Shown: piece by piece, positions 56,073 to 64,000 of the stretch
Layout: the number at the start of each line of letters is the position of its first letter
Numbering within the stretch: the first letter of the stretch is position 1
Made by a program: the position numbers and the translations under genes
The notes under the pieces: model-generated
The model's database searches: none
What the model was told of the DNA's origin: nothing
The model's input: the letters and a program-made list of their open reading frames with translations, nothing else
Assembly (NCBI GenBank): GCA_965223105.1
Contig: OZ244987.1
Location: 3,410,001-3,474,000, forward strand
Direction: 5' to 3'
Origin: JABDMH01 sp965223105
GTDB taxonomy: Bacteria > Bacteroidota > Bacteroidia > Chitinophagales > Saprospiraceae
DNA length: 64,000 bases

Positions 56073-58694
56073 TTATTCGCTGCGCAACGAATCCACAGGA
56101 TTAGATCTGGCGCTGCGGATACTATGATAACTCATCGTGCTGAAAGCCACCAGCAACGCTATGACACCGGAAACAATAAAAATCCATGGGTCCAGGTCAA
56201 TCCGGTAGGCAAAATCTTCTAGCCATCTTTGCATGATGTACCATCCCAATGGAGCTGCCAGGCATATTGAGATCAGAATAAGTTTAAAAAAATCCTTGGA
56301 AATTAAAGATATGATGCTGCTTACTGATGCGCCCAAAACCTTGCGAATTCCAATCTCCTTGCGGCGTTGCTCGGTCATATAGGCAGTCAGACCGAATAAG
56401 CCAAGACAGGCAATAATTATGGCGAAACCTGCAAAGCCACTGAATATGCTGGCCGATCGCTGTACATCCTCATACATCATGGCAAAGCTTTTGTCCATAA
56501 ATTGGTAACGCAAAGGTTGGTGAGGAGCAAAAGAATCCCAAATGTTACGCACATCATCAATGACATCAGACAGCTGCTCAGCAGGGGCACTGATGGATAC
56601 TACAGAAGGGCTAAGACCAAGCACGAAAGCCACAGGCCTTACTTTTTCACGGAATGACTCAAAATGAAAGTCCTCAACCAGGCCAAGGATACTCCAGGTA
56701 CCGCCGATAAATTCGATCTGTTTTCCTACCGGATCTTTCAAGGTAAGTGCAGCAGCCATGGCTTCATTGATCAACACGCCTTGAGAATCGGTGGCCATTT
56801 CACGCGAAAAATCTCTTCCCTCCTTGATTTTCATTCCCAAAGTCTTCACATAATCATGATCCACTTGCCACCATTGCCCCGGTACTGCTTCATCAATCCC
56901 AACCTTCCCTTCATTATAAAATCCAGTACCATTCCGTTTGGCATCCTCAAGAGGCAGGAAGTCACCAATGCTGGCGTGATGTACTACTCGCAATGCAGCC
57001 AATTGGTCCTTAAAGCTCGTGATCTGATCTCCCAAGGTATTGGTCCCTTGAATCATCAGCACCTGGTCTTTTTCAAAACCGACCTTTTTGTTAAGGATAT
57101 AGTTCAGCTGCCTAAAAACGATGCCGGTTCCGATCAACAGAACAATTGAGCTGGTAAACTGAAATACCACCAGGGCATTGCGTAAAGCTGGGTTTTTACT
57201 TCCGGTACTCAATCTTCCTCTTAGCACTTGCAAGGGATCAAAGGAGGATAAATAAGAGGCTGGATATAATCCTGCAGCAACTCCAATGATTAGAGATGCT
57301 GCCAGTAGACCCGGAGCAAACCAAATTTCCTGCCAGGGCATAAATAATGTTTTGCCCGCCATTTGGCCAAAAAAGGGCAGCAGTAACCACACCAAAAACA
57401 ATCCTAATACAAATGAGATCAGACTATATATGATCGACTCTAGTAAAAATTGATCTACCAATTGATTCCGACGAGACCCAATGGTACGTCGAATACCCAC
57501 TTCATGGGCACGATTGGCGGAGCGTGCTGTAGATAAATTCACGAAGTTGACGCAGGCAAGCAGCAAGATTAAAATAGCCGCTGTACTGAAAATCCAGATT
57601 AGTTTGCGATCTCCATGAGCCAGATCATCAAAGACTTCCGCATTCAAGTAAATGTCATCGATGGGTTGTAGGGAAATTTTCATCTGACTGGTCTCTTCCA
57701 CCGCCCATGATGGCGACGGTAGGTAATAATTGGTTAAAATGCTCTGTAACTTTTCCTGTAAAGCTGCTACGTCTGTACCTGGTTTTAATCGCACATAAAT
57801 GCGATGATTTTGGCAACACCAAGTCGTACGTTCACCATCCCAAAACGACAGATCCGTCATTGAATAGAGAAAGTGTAACCCAGCCAAATGAGACGTAGAG
57901 GGAATGTCTTGCATGACACCACCGATGGTAAGGGCACTGCTATCGACATCATTGACCACCATCTGTCTTCCCACAGGATTTATTCCGGGAAAATATTTTT
58001 CGGCCTTGGACTTAGAAATGACGAGGGAGTTGGGCTTTGATAGTGCAGTTGCTCGATCTCCATACACCATCGGCACTTCCAGAATGTCCAATGCCTCTTG
58101 CTCTGCAAAATAGACCCCTTCCTCGTAGTGATTTACTTGGGTTTCTGCCGGCCGGATCAGGTTGCGGCTTCCGCGAAGAAAGACCGGCATGCTCATCCTC
58201 CCAGCGGTCTCGATTTGGGGGTATTCATCGCGCAATACATCTACTACCGGTGCGGGAAATTCAACACCCGTCACATCGTCATAGGCTAACCAGGTCATAT
58301 TCATCCGGTAAATGTCTCTGACACGTTCGTAATGCTTATCATAGCTCAGCTCGTGCCGAAGAAATATGATGAGGAGAAGGCAAGCTGCTACACCCAAAGA
58401 GAAGCCACCTATTTTGATCAGAGAATACGACATTTCCTTTCGCATCTGCCTTATCGCAATACGGGCATGATTTTGCAGTAAGTCTCGGTTTATCATTGGT
58501 AATAATTTAAAAGGTCTCAGTAAGGAAATTCGAAACAATAGTAGGGTATCGACGAAGAAGTAGAGATCGGCTCGATTTCTGGATAACCACTGTATTCTTT
58601 TTTGATAGATTTCCTCAAGGTCTCCCCTTATATCAGGATAGAAATCGGGATTACAGTACCATCTAAAAATACGCTCAGCTAGGGTCTTAATCAT
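56073..58694 (-). CDS. FtsX-like ABC permease with permease-prefix N-terminus (copy 1, intact)
   Basis: The first 75 residues (FRWYCNPDFYPDIRGDLEEIYQKR) are the permease-prefix domain seen in Bacteroidota. A helix at about 85-105 (SYSLIKIGGFSLGVAACLLLIIF) then opens the first MacB-type periplasmic domain. The first FtsX core contains ACVNFVNLSTARSANRAHEVGI, and the second core ends AFSTMSYHSIRSARSNPVDSLRSE. It is a full-length two-lobed permease of 873 residues. Substrate unknown; such proteins export or sense antimicrobial peptides or lipoproteins. A near-identical broken copy lies 58 bp upstream on the same strand. Confidence 0.93.
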   Translation of the reverse strand: MIKTLAERIFRWYCNPDFYPDIRGDLEEIYQKRIQWLSRNRADLYFFVDTLLLFRISLLRPFKLLPMINRDLLQNHARIAIRQMRKEMSYSLIKIGGFSLGVAACLLLIIFLRHELSYDKHYERVRDIYRMNMTWLAYDDVTGVEFPAPVVDVLRDEYPQIETAGRMSMPVFLRGSRNLIRPAETQVNHYEEGVYFAEQEALDILEVPMVYGDRATALSKPNSLVISKSKAEKYFPGINPVGRQMVVNDVDSSALTIGGVMQDIPSTSHLAGLHFLYSMTDLSFWDGERTTWCCQNHRIYVRLKPGTDVAALQEKLQSILTNYYLPSPSWAVEETSQMKISLQPIDDIYLNAEVFDDLAHGDRKLIWIFSTAAILILLLACVNFVNLSTARSANRAHEVGIRRTIGSRRNQLVDQFLLESIIYSLISFVLGLFLVWLLLPFFGQMAGKTLFMPWQEIWFAPGLLAASLIIGVAAGLYPASYLSSFDPLQVLRGRLSTGSKNPALRNALVVFQFTSSIVLLIGTGIVFRQLNYILNKKVGFEKDQVLMIQGTNTLGDQITSFKDQLAALRVVHHASIGDFLPLEDAKRNGTGFYNEGKVGIDEAVPGQWWQVDHDYVKTLGMKIKEGRDFSREMATDSQGVLINEAMAAALTLKDPVGKQIEFIGGTWSILGLVEDFHFESFREKVRPVAFVLGLSPSVVSISAPAEQLSDVIDDVRNIWDSFAPHQPLRYQFMDKSFAMMYEDVQRSASIFSGFAGFAIIIACLGLFGLTAYMTEQRRKEIGIRKVLGASVSSIISLISKDFFKLILISICLAAPLGWYIMQRWLEDFAYRIDLDPWIFIVSGVIALLVAFSTMSYHSIRSARSNPVDSLRSE

Positions 58695-58752
58695 CTGGAA
58701 CCATTATAGGGTGCGCTGTGGACAAGTTGCAGTTGCATCATTGCGTTTTTGG

Positions 58753-61369
58753 TTATTCATTACGTAGCGATTCTACTGGATTAGACCTGGCACTACGAAT
58801 ACTGTGATAGCTCATGGTGATGAGTGCCACCAACAAAGCGATGATACCAGAACCGATAAAAATCCATGGCTCCAGGTCAATACGATAAGTAAAATCTTCG
58901 AGCCAATTTTTCATAATGTACCATCCCAATGGGGCTGCCAGACATATGGAGATCAAAATTAATTTCGTAAAATCTCTGGAAATTAGAGATACAATGCTGC
59001 TGATCGACGCACCCAAAACCTTGCGAATTCCAATCTCCTTTCGGCGTTGTTCGGTCATGTAGGCGGTTAGGCCAAATAGACCAAGGCAAGCAATAATTAT
59101 GGCGAAACCTGCAAAGCCGCTAAATATGCTGGCCGATCGCTGCACGTCCTCATACATCATGGCGAAGCTTTCGTCCATGAATTGATAGCGTAAAGGTTGG
59201 TGAGGAGCAAAGGAATCCCAAATGTTTCGAACACCCTCGATGACACCGGACAGCTGCTCGGCTTGAGCATTGATCGATACGACCGAAGTGCTAAGTCCAA
59301 GAACTAGAGCGACTGGCCGTACTTTTTCACGGAGTGACTCAAAATGAAAGTCTTCAACCACGCCCAGGACCCTCCATGTTCTGTCTGTGAAATCGATCTG
59401 TTTACCCACCGGATCCTCCAAGGCAAGCTCAGCAACCATAGCTTCATTGATCAACACACCCTGAGAATCGGTGGCCATTTCACGAGAAAAATCTCTTCCC
59501 TCCTTGATTTTCATTCCTAAAGTCTTTACATAATCATGATCCACCCGCCACCATTGCCCAAACACTCCCCCATCAATCCCCACCTTACCTTCATTATAAA
59601 ATCCGGTACCGTCGCGTTTAGTACCTTCTATTGGCAAGAAGTCACCAATGCTGGCGTGTCGTACCACTGGTAATGCAGCCAATTGGTTCTTAAAGCTCAC
59701 TATCTGATCTCCAAGGATGTTTGTACCTTGAATCATCAGCACCTGATCTTTTTCAAAGCCGACTTTTTCATGGAGGATGTAGTTGAGCTGGCGAAAGACG
59801 ATTCCGGTACCAATCAGCAGGATGATTGAACTTGTAAACTGAAATATTACCAGCGCATTGCGTAAGGTTGGACTTTTGCTTCCAGAGCTAAATTTTCCAC
59901 TCAACACTTGCAATGGCTTGAAGGAGGATAAATAGGAGGCTGGGTACAATCCTGCAGCGACTCCGATGATTACAGATGTCAACAGAACGCCTGGACCAAA
60001 CCAAATCTCTCCCCAAGGCATGAAAAGTGTTTTTCCCGCCATTTGGCCAAAAAGGGGCAGGAGTAACCAGGCCAACATCAATCCCATTGCAAATGAGATC
60101 AGACTATATATGATCGACTCCAGTAAGAATTGAACCACCAATTGATTCCGACGGGATCCGATAGTACGTCGAATACCGACTTCACGGGCACGATTGGCGG
60201 AGCGTGCCGTAGATAGGTTTACAAAATTGACGCAGGCAAGGAGCAAGATCAAAATGGCCGCTGTGCCGAAAATCCAGATCAGTTTGCGATCTCCATGGGA
60301 CAGATTGTCAAATACTTCCTCATTTAAGTAAATTTCATGGACAGGTTGAAGTGAAATGACCATCTCGCTGGTCTCTTCCACCGCCCAGGATGGCGATGGA
60401 AGATAATAATCCGTCAAAATGGTTTGTAACTTTTTATCTAAGGCTGCCACATTAGTTCCTGGCCGAAGTCGTACATAAATTCGATGATTTTCGCAACACC
60501 AGGTTGTTCGTTCACCATCCCAAAACTCCAGATCGGTCATGGAATACAGAAAGTGTAAACCGTCCAAATGCGAGGTAGAGGGAAAGTCTTGCATGACACC
60601 ACCTATTGTTAAGCGACTACTATCGACATCATTGACCACCATCTGTCTTCCCACTGGATTAATTCCTGGAAAATATTTATCCGCCTTTGACTTGGATATG
60701 ACCAGCGAGTTAGGCTGCAACAAAGCATTGGCTCGATTTCCATACACCATGGGTACTTCCAGAATATCCAATGCCTCCTGTTCTGCAAAAAAGACCCCTT
60801 CCTCAAAATGATTCACCAGGGTTTCAGCTGGCCGGATCAAGTTGCGACTTCCGCGAAGAGACCGGCATACTCATCCGCCCTGCAGCCTCGATTTCCGGAT
60901 ATTCATTGCGCAGTACATCCACTACCGGTGCCGGAAAATCCACCCAGGTATCATTGTCATCCAACCAGGTAACATTCATCCGGTAAATGTCTCTGACACG
61001 TTCGTAGTGCTTATCATAGCTCAGCTCGTGCCGAAGAAATATGATGAGGAGAAGGCAAGCTGCTACACCCAAGGAGAAGCCACCTATTTTGATCAGAGAA
61101 TACGACATTTCATTTCGCATCTGCCTTATGGCAATACGGGCATGATTTTGCAGTAAGTCTCGGTTTATCATTGGTAATAATTTAATCGGTCTCAGTAAGG
61201 AAATTCGAAACAATAGTAGGGTATCGACGAAGAAGTAGAGGTCGGCTCGATTTCTGGATAACCACTGTAGTCTTTTTTGATAGATTTCCTCAAGGTCTCC
61301 CCTTATATCAGGGTAGAAATCAGGATGACAGTACCATCTAAAAATGCCCTCAGCTACTTTCTTGATCAT
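58753..61369 (-). pseudogene. FtsX-like ABC permease (copy 2, frameshifted by 2-bp deletion)
   Basis: A close paralogue of the next gene downstream (copy 1). The N-terminal frame runs from the ATG at 61369 to about residue 180 and ends in PVSSRKSQLDPAS. The paralogue reads PVFLRGSRNLIRPAE at the same place. Comparing the DNA, copy 1 has CGCGAAGAAAGACCGGC where copy 2 has CGCGAAGAGACCGGC, a 2-bp difference near 60855-60862. The second frame continues from 60840 (MIRPAETLVNHFEEG) to the stop at 58753, with an otherwise intact permease. I use 61369 because the paralogue starts at the matching MIK, though an in-frame ATG is also present at 61378. Confidence 0.88.
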
Positions 61370-61381
61370 TGCGAACATTCT

Positions 61382-61711
61382 TTAGAGGTCCAATGCTACT
61401 TTGGGTATTTGATTCCATAGTTTAGCTCGCACGTCACGGGTGTGGATCAAGGCGCGTTTCCCATAAGCGGTAATGGTGAAATAGCGCTTTGGTCGACCAC
61501 CCCTAATCGAGGTTACCTCACCTTGTCGTGAGTCCAGATATCCCTTCTTCTCCATACGCCTCAGGGCTGATTGCAGAGCGCCAACACTTACCTTGCGCTC
61601 TAACTGCTGCTCGATTTCCTCTTTGATGGCTACACCATAGGCTTCATCGTACAGTACACACACAGTCAGTAGGACGATCTCCTCAAATTCACCTAATGGA
61701 TATTTCTTCAT
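61382..61711 (-). CDS. PadR family transcriptional regulator
   Basis: A 109-residue winged-helix protein: EEIVLLTVCVLYDEAYGVAIKEEI, SVGALQSALRRMEKKGYLDSR and the wing RGGRPKRYFTITAYGKRAL. PadR regulators repress genes for stress responses or multidrug ABC permeases and often have a small C-terminal helix for dimerising, which is short here. It sits just upstream of the FtsX genes (copy 2 starts 3-12 bp after its stop), so it is likely their regulator and co-transcribed. Confidence 0.92.
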   Translation of the reverse strand: MKKYPLGEFEEIVLLTVCVLYDEAYGVAIKEEIEQQLERKVSVGALQSALRRMEKKGYLDSRQGEVTSIRGGRPKRYFTITAYGKRALIHTRDVRAKLWNQIPKVALDL

Positions 61712-61928
61712 CGGTTAATTCCTAAAAGTAGTTTTGATAAAGTAAAGCAAAATTTTCGTTAATTCCTAATGGTAGTATTGTCGGGTTGTAAAGAAAAGAG
61801 ATGTTGAGGAAGAATTAAGTGATGCTCCAGATAAGCAATAGTGGATCTTTTCAAAAAGAACAATTACTTCATCTTACCCACTATTTCGATTCTTCGTTCA
61901 AACCTCTCCATAATCCTGGGCTGCAAGA

Positions 61929-63614
61929 CTATCTCACTTTCATAAACACTTGATCTCTGGCCCGGTATTGCCAGACTTTAATGCTATTCACTTCGCCCGT
62001 TTCATCTCTTTGAAATTCCACTGAGGAAACAAACCATCTTGACCCGGTAAAGTCATCTTGCCAGGCACGTGTCAGATCCAAGGTGCCGTGCCGGAAGTGT
62101 TTCATTTTTAAACTACCGTTTTCTATGACGACCTGGTAGCTGGTATTTAACTCTCGACTTACATATTCGCCGGTGTAAGCCTCGAAGTCCTTTGGTCCAG
62201 GTGGATCGCCATCACCAACCCGGGGATTCAGCTGGTTGTTGTATTTGACATGCGTCACATCTCCCTTGGCACTACGCAAAAAGGTCATGGTCCTTCCTCC
62301 ATAGTCCCTTATCCAAAAAAGGGAATCAGAACGCGCAGTCATGGGGTAACTGCTTTCATTGGTGGCTTGGGTCCACAGCCGGTCACCTTGCCGGGTAATG
62401 GTAACATACCAAGCGGGGCCTAAGCGATAGGTGCCGGTATACTCCTCGAGAATTTTTTCAGCTACCTTCACTGCAATTTCTGTTTCCTGATTCTCCTCGG
62501 TCTTGGCTGCGGATGAAGTAGCGGGTAAGAATAATGATGCAATGTCCCTGGCTATCTGGTAAGTATTGCTTGGTTCATTTTTCAATATCACCACGGATAA
62601 GTGATATTCTGGCAAATGGGCTAGGTAGGTTCGGAATGACGCCCAACTCCCTCCGTGTCCAATCCATTGGGTCCCATTCACATCATCAATGCTCAGACCA
62701 AAGGCATAGGAAATGGTATCGCCATTATTCAGGACTCCTTGGGTAAACATACGATCAACCACACTTGACATATCTTTTCTTGGCCGATCTAAATGGATTG
62801 CCCATTGAGCCAGGTCAGTGGTGGTTGAAAACATTGAGCTGGATCCCAGTGCGGTCAGATTATTGGTCGCCACATGGTATGAGCCTACTTCGTCTCGGTA
62901 ATATCCTGTGGCACGGTTGGGGATGAGCGCGGTGTGATCATCGAGAAATCGCGTATCCTTCATACCCAGCGGCTCGAAAATATGGGTCTTTGTCCAGTGG
63001 GCAAAGGATTGTCCCGTTACCCGTTGGACCAATTCAGCCAGTAGATTGTAGCCCGTATTGGAATACACATATTGAGATCCCGGTACAAAGTTCAGTGTTT
63101 TTTGGTGCTGGGCCATACGGAGAATTTGTTCCATAGAGATGACGTCATCGAAACTCCAGCCGGCCAATGGCAAGGTACTGGTCCAGTCCCTGATCCCACT
63201 GGTGTGATGGACAAGCTGGTCAACAGTTACGATATGGCCGAAATCGGGAAGCTCCGGAATGTATTTCCTGATATCATCTTGAAGATCAATCTTCCCTTCC
63301 TCCACCAGAGTCGATATGGCAAAACCGGCAAATTGCTTTGACACCGAAGCCAGGTCGAATACAGTGGCTGAAGTCACGGCCACCTTATGCTCTAGATTCG
63401 CCATGCCATAGCCTTTGTTCAGTAATATCTCACCATCCTTTACCACTACAATGGCAGTACCTGGTACATTTTGACCATATGTTTCGGAGAACATCGCATC
63501 CACCTTTTCCTCCAATTCACTGGAAGAAATTTGGGCTGCGGCGTCACCAAGACTGATAACCAATAAGGTAGTATAGATTAATGGGAGAAGGGGAAATTTA
63601 GATGACCAAAACAT
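61929..63614 (-). CDS. Class C beta-lactamase-like serine hydrolase
   Basis: A 561-residue secreted protein with a signal peptide (about residues 1-27) has the class C beta-lactamase/penicillin-binding fold. The catalytic motif is SVSK at residues 90-93 (Ser90 nucleophile, Lys93), YSN in YVYSNTGYNL, and HGG in WIGHGGSW (third motif). After about residue 390 a beta domain follows (GTYRLGPAWYVTITRQG; GEYVSRELNTSYQVVIENG), as in many bacterial serine hydrolases acting on peptides or esters. A beta-lactam role is not implied. Single gene. Confidence 0.92.
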   Translation of the reverse strand: MFWSSKFPLLPLIYTTLLVISLGDAAAQISSSELEEKVDAMFSETYGQNVPGTAIVVVKDGEILLNKGYGMANLEHKVAVTSATVFDLASVSKQFAGFAISTLVEEGKIDLQDDIRKYIPELPDFGHIVTVDQLVHHTSGIRDWTSTLPLAGWSFDDVISMEQILRMAQHQKTLNFVPGSQYVYSNTGYNLLAELVQRVTGQSFAHWTKTHIFEPLGMKDTRFLDDHTALIPNRATGYYRDEVGSYHVATNNLTALGSSSMFSTTTDLAQWAIHLDRPRKDMSSVVDRMFTQGVLNNGDTISYAFGLSIDDVNGTQWIGHGGSWASFRTYLAHLPEYHLSVVILKNEPSNTYQIARDIASLFLPATSSAAKTEENQETEIAVKVAEKILEEYTGTYRLGPAWYVTITRQGDRLWTQATNESSYPMTARSDSLFWIRDYGGRTMTFLRSAKGDVTHVKYNNQLNPRVGDGDPPGPKDFEAYTGEYVSRELNTSYQVVIENGSLKMKHFRHGTLDLTRAWQDDFTGSRWFVSSVEFQRDETGEVNSIKVWQYRARDQVFMKVR

Positions 63615-63763
63615 GAAAGGATTTTTAATGGAATGTAAAAAAAAATGTACTGTTAATTAATGACTATCGATGCGGGTATTGGGTTGCACTGTCCCAGAAA
63701 GATGCCGCAGAATATGAACCTTGATCACGTATAACTAGGTAACAATGACTCTTATGTCCAATA

Positions 63764-63794
63764 TTGACAAATATGGATATTGATACTATATTTC
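63764..63794 (+). promoter_or_regulatory. Promoter and candidate operator of the ParD-like gene
   Basis: TTG (63764-63766), a 20-nt spacer and TATATTTC (63787-63794) fit the Bacteroidota promoter pattern (-33 TTG, -7 TAnnTTTG), and TTGACA with TATATT also looks like a classical promoter. The region TCCAATATTGACAAATATGG and a nearby GATATTGATAC contain partly repeated ATATT elements, which would suit autoregulation by a ParD dimer. Confidence 0.5.
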
Positions 63795-63800
63795 CTTGAT

Positions 63801-64000
63801 ATGAATATTAGCTTCACAAAACAGCAAGAAAGGTACATTCAGTCTCAAATTGAAAGTGGTGACTATAAGAATGCCAGTGAAGTAGTACGGGATGCCTTAC
63901 GTTTGCACCAGATTTACCATCACCGGCTTATTGAAGATCTGCGGAATGACATTGCCAAGGGCTGGGAAGGCAAAATTAGTGGTAGATCTGCTTCTCAAAT
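63801..64000 (+). CDS. parD: ParD-like type II antitoxin, 3'-truncated by window edge
   Basis: The ATG at 63801 begins MNISFTKQQERYIQSQIESG, then DYKNASEVVRDALRLH, the ribbon-helix-helix pattern of ParD antitoxins (the NASEVVRDALR helix is characteristic). A further stretch ENDLRNDIAKGWEG-like is read as the start of the toxin-binding tail. The gene runs off the window. A ParE-like toxin gene would be expected just downstream. The upstream region has a promoter-like sequence with partial repeats that could serve as an operator. Confidence 0.85.
   Translation, partial: MNISFTKQQERYIQSQIESGDYKNASEVVRDALRLHQIYHHRLIEDLRNDIAKGWEGKISGRSASQ

Noticed and set aside
1..64000. tRNA or rRNA genes
   Set aside because: No cloverleaf-like sequence or rRNA segment was noticed, even near the IVP genes, although small RNAs cannot be excluded without a covariance search.

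Overview
The window looks like chromosome from a free-living, probably aquatic Bacteroidota, perhaps Saprospiria- or Cytophagia-like. This is inference from gene content: secreted proteins with type IX secretion (T9SS) C-terminal domains, FtsX permeases with a permease-prefix N-terminus, HisKA_2 kinases with TPR repeats, DUF1080, DUF1501 and PSCyt proteins, few Shine-Dalgarno sites and moderate GC by eye. I see no rRNA, tRNA, phage module, CRISPR array or complete insertion sequence.

Layout. 1-1.8 kb holds the 3' part of a class III adenylate cyclase with TolB-like and TPR regions. 2.5-7.3 kb has small secreted proteins, a DUF1080 protein, an FG-GAP repeat protein, a frameshifted DinB-like lipoprotein and an Omp28-like thioredoxin-fold protein. 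7.7-16.2 kb is a minus-strand catabolic block: DUF1501, PSCyt1/DUF1549/DUF1553, PhoD-like phosphatase, sulfatase and SDR. 16.3-23.3 kb carries a matrixin-type protease, an SSS symporter, a ceramidase-like enzyme, a HiPIP and a PQQ-type dehydrogenase-like protein. 23.5-26.0 kb is a gene-poor array of interspersed repeats with two decayed IVP (four-helix-bundle) genes. 26.2-41 kb has an S41 protease, a MarR regulator, two sulfatases, a TPR histidine kinase, a DUF434 protein, an enolase-superfamily enzyme, a Tat-exported aldo/keto reductase, a zinc-ribbon protein and an FtsX permease. 41.3-51.5 kb is rich in secreted proteins: a T9SS protein, a broken S41 protein, an ankyrin-like Tat protein, an M36 metalloprotease and a LamG-like protein with a stop just before its sorting domain. 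51.9-64 kb holds a TIM-barrel protein, a DUF6624 remnant, an amidase, a tandem FtsX duplication under a PadR regulator, a class C beta-lactamase-like hydrolase and the start of a ParD-like antitoxin gene.

How the genes may work together. Three formylglycine-type sulfatases, DUF1501/PSCyt, DUF1080, enolase-superfamily, SDR, aldo/keto reductase and sugar-isomerase-like proteins, many with Sec, lipoprotein or Tat signals, suggest periplasmic or surface breakdown of sulfated or modified glycans and lipids. Substrates cannot be read from the sequence.

The strongest non-standard signals are non-coding. A MITE-like family of about 311-314 bp ends in inverted repeats starting ACTAGTNAG; one copy provides the stop codon for a frameshift-repaired S41 gene. 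A 376-bp element at 55.6-56.0 kb has related ends. There are also a 993-bp-offset duplication carrying two IVP genes with the same 20-nt quasi-palindromic insertion, and a 94-128-bp periodic repeat at 11.9-12.2 kb. At least six genes are broken by small lesions, which means either real decay or assembly errors.
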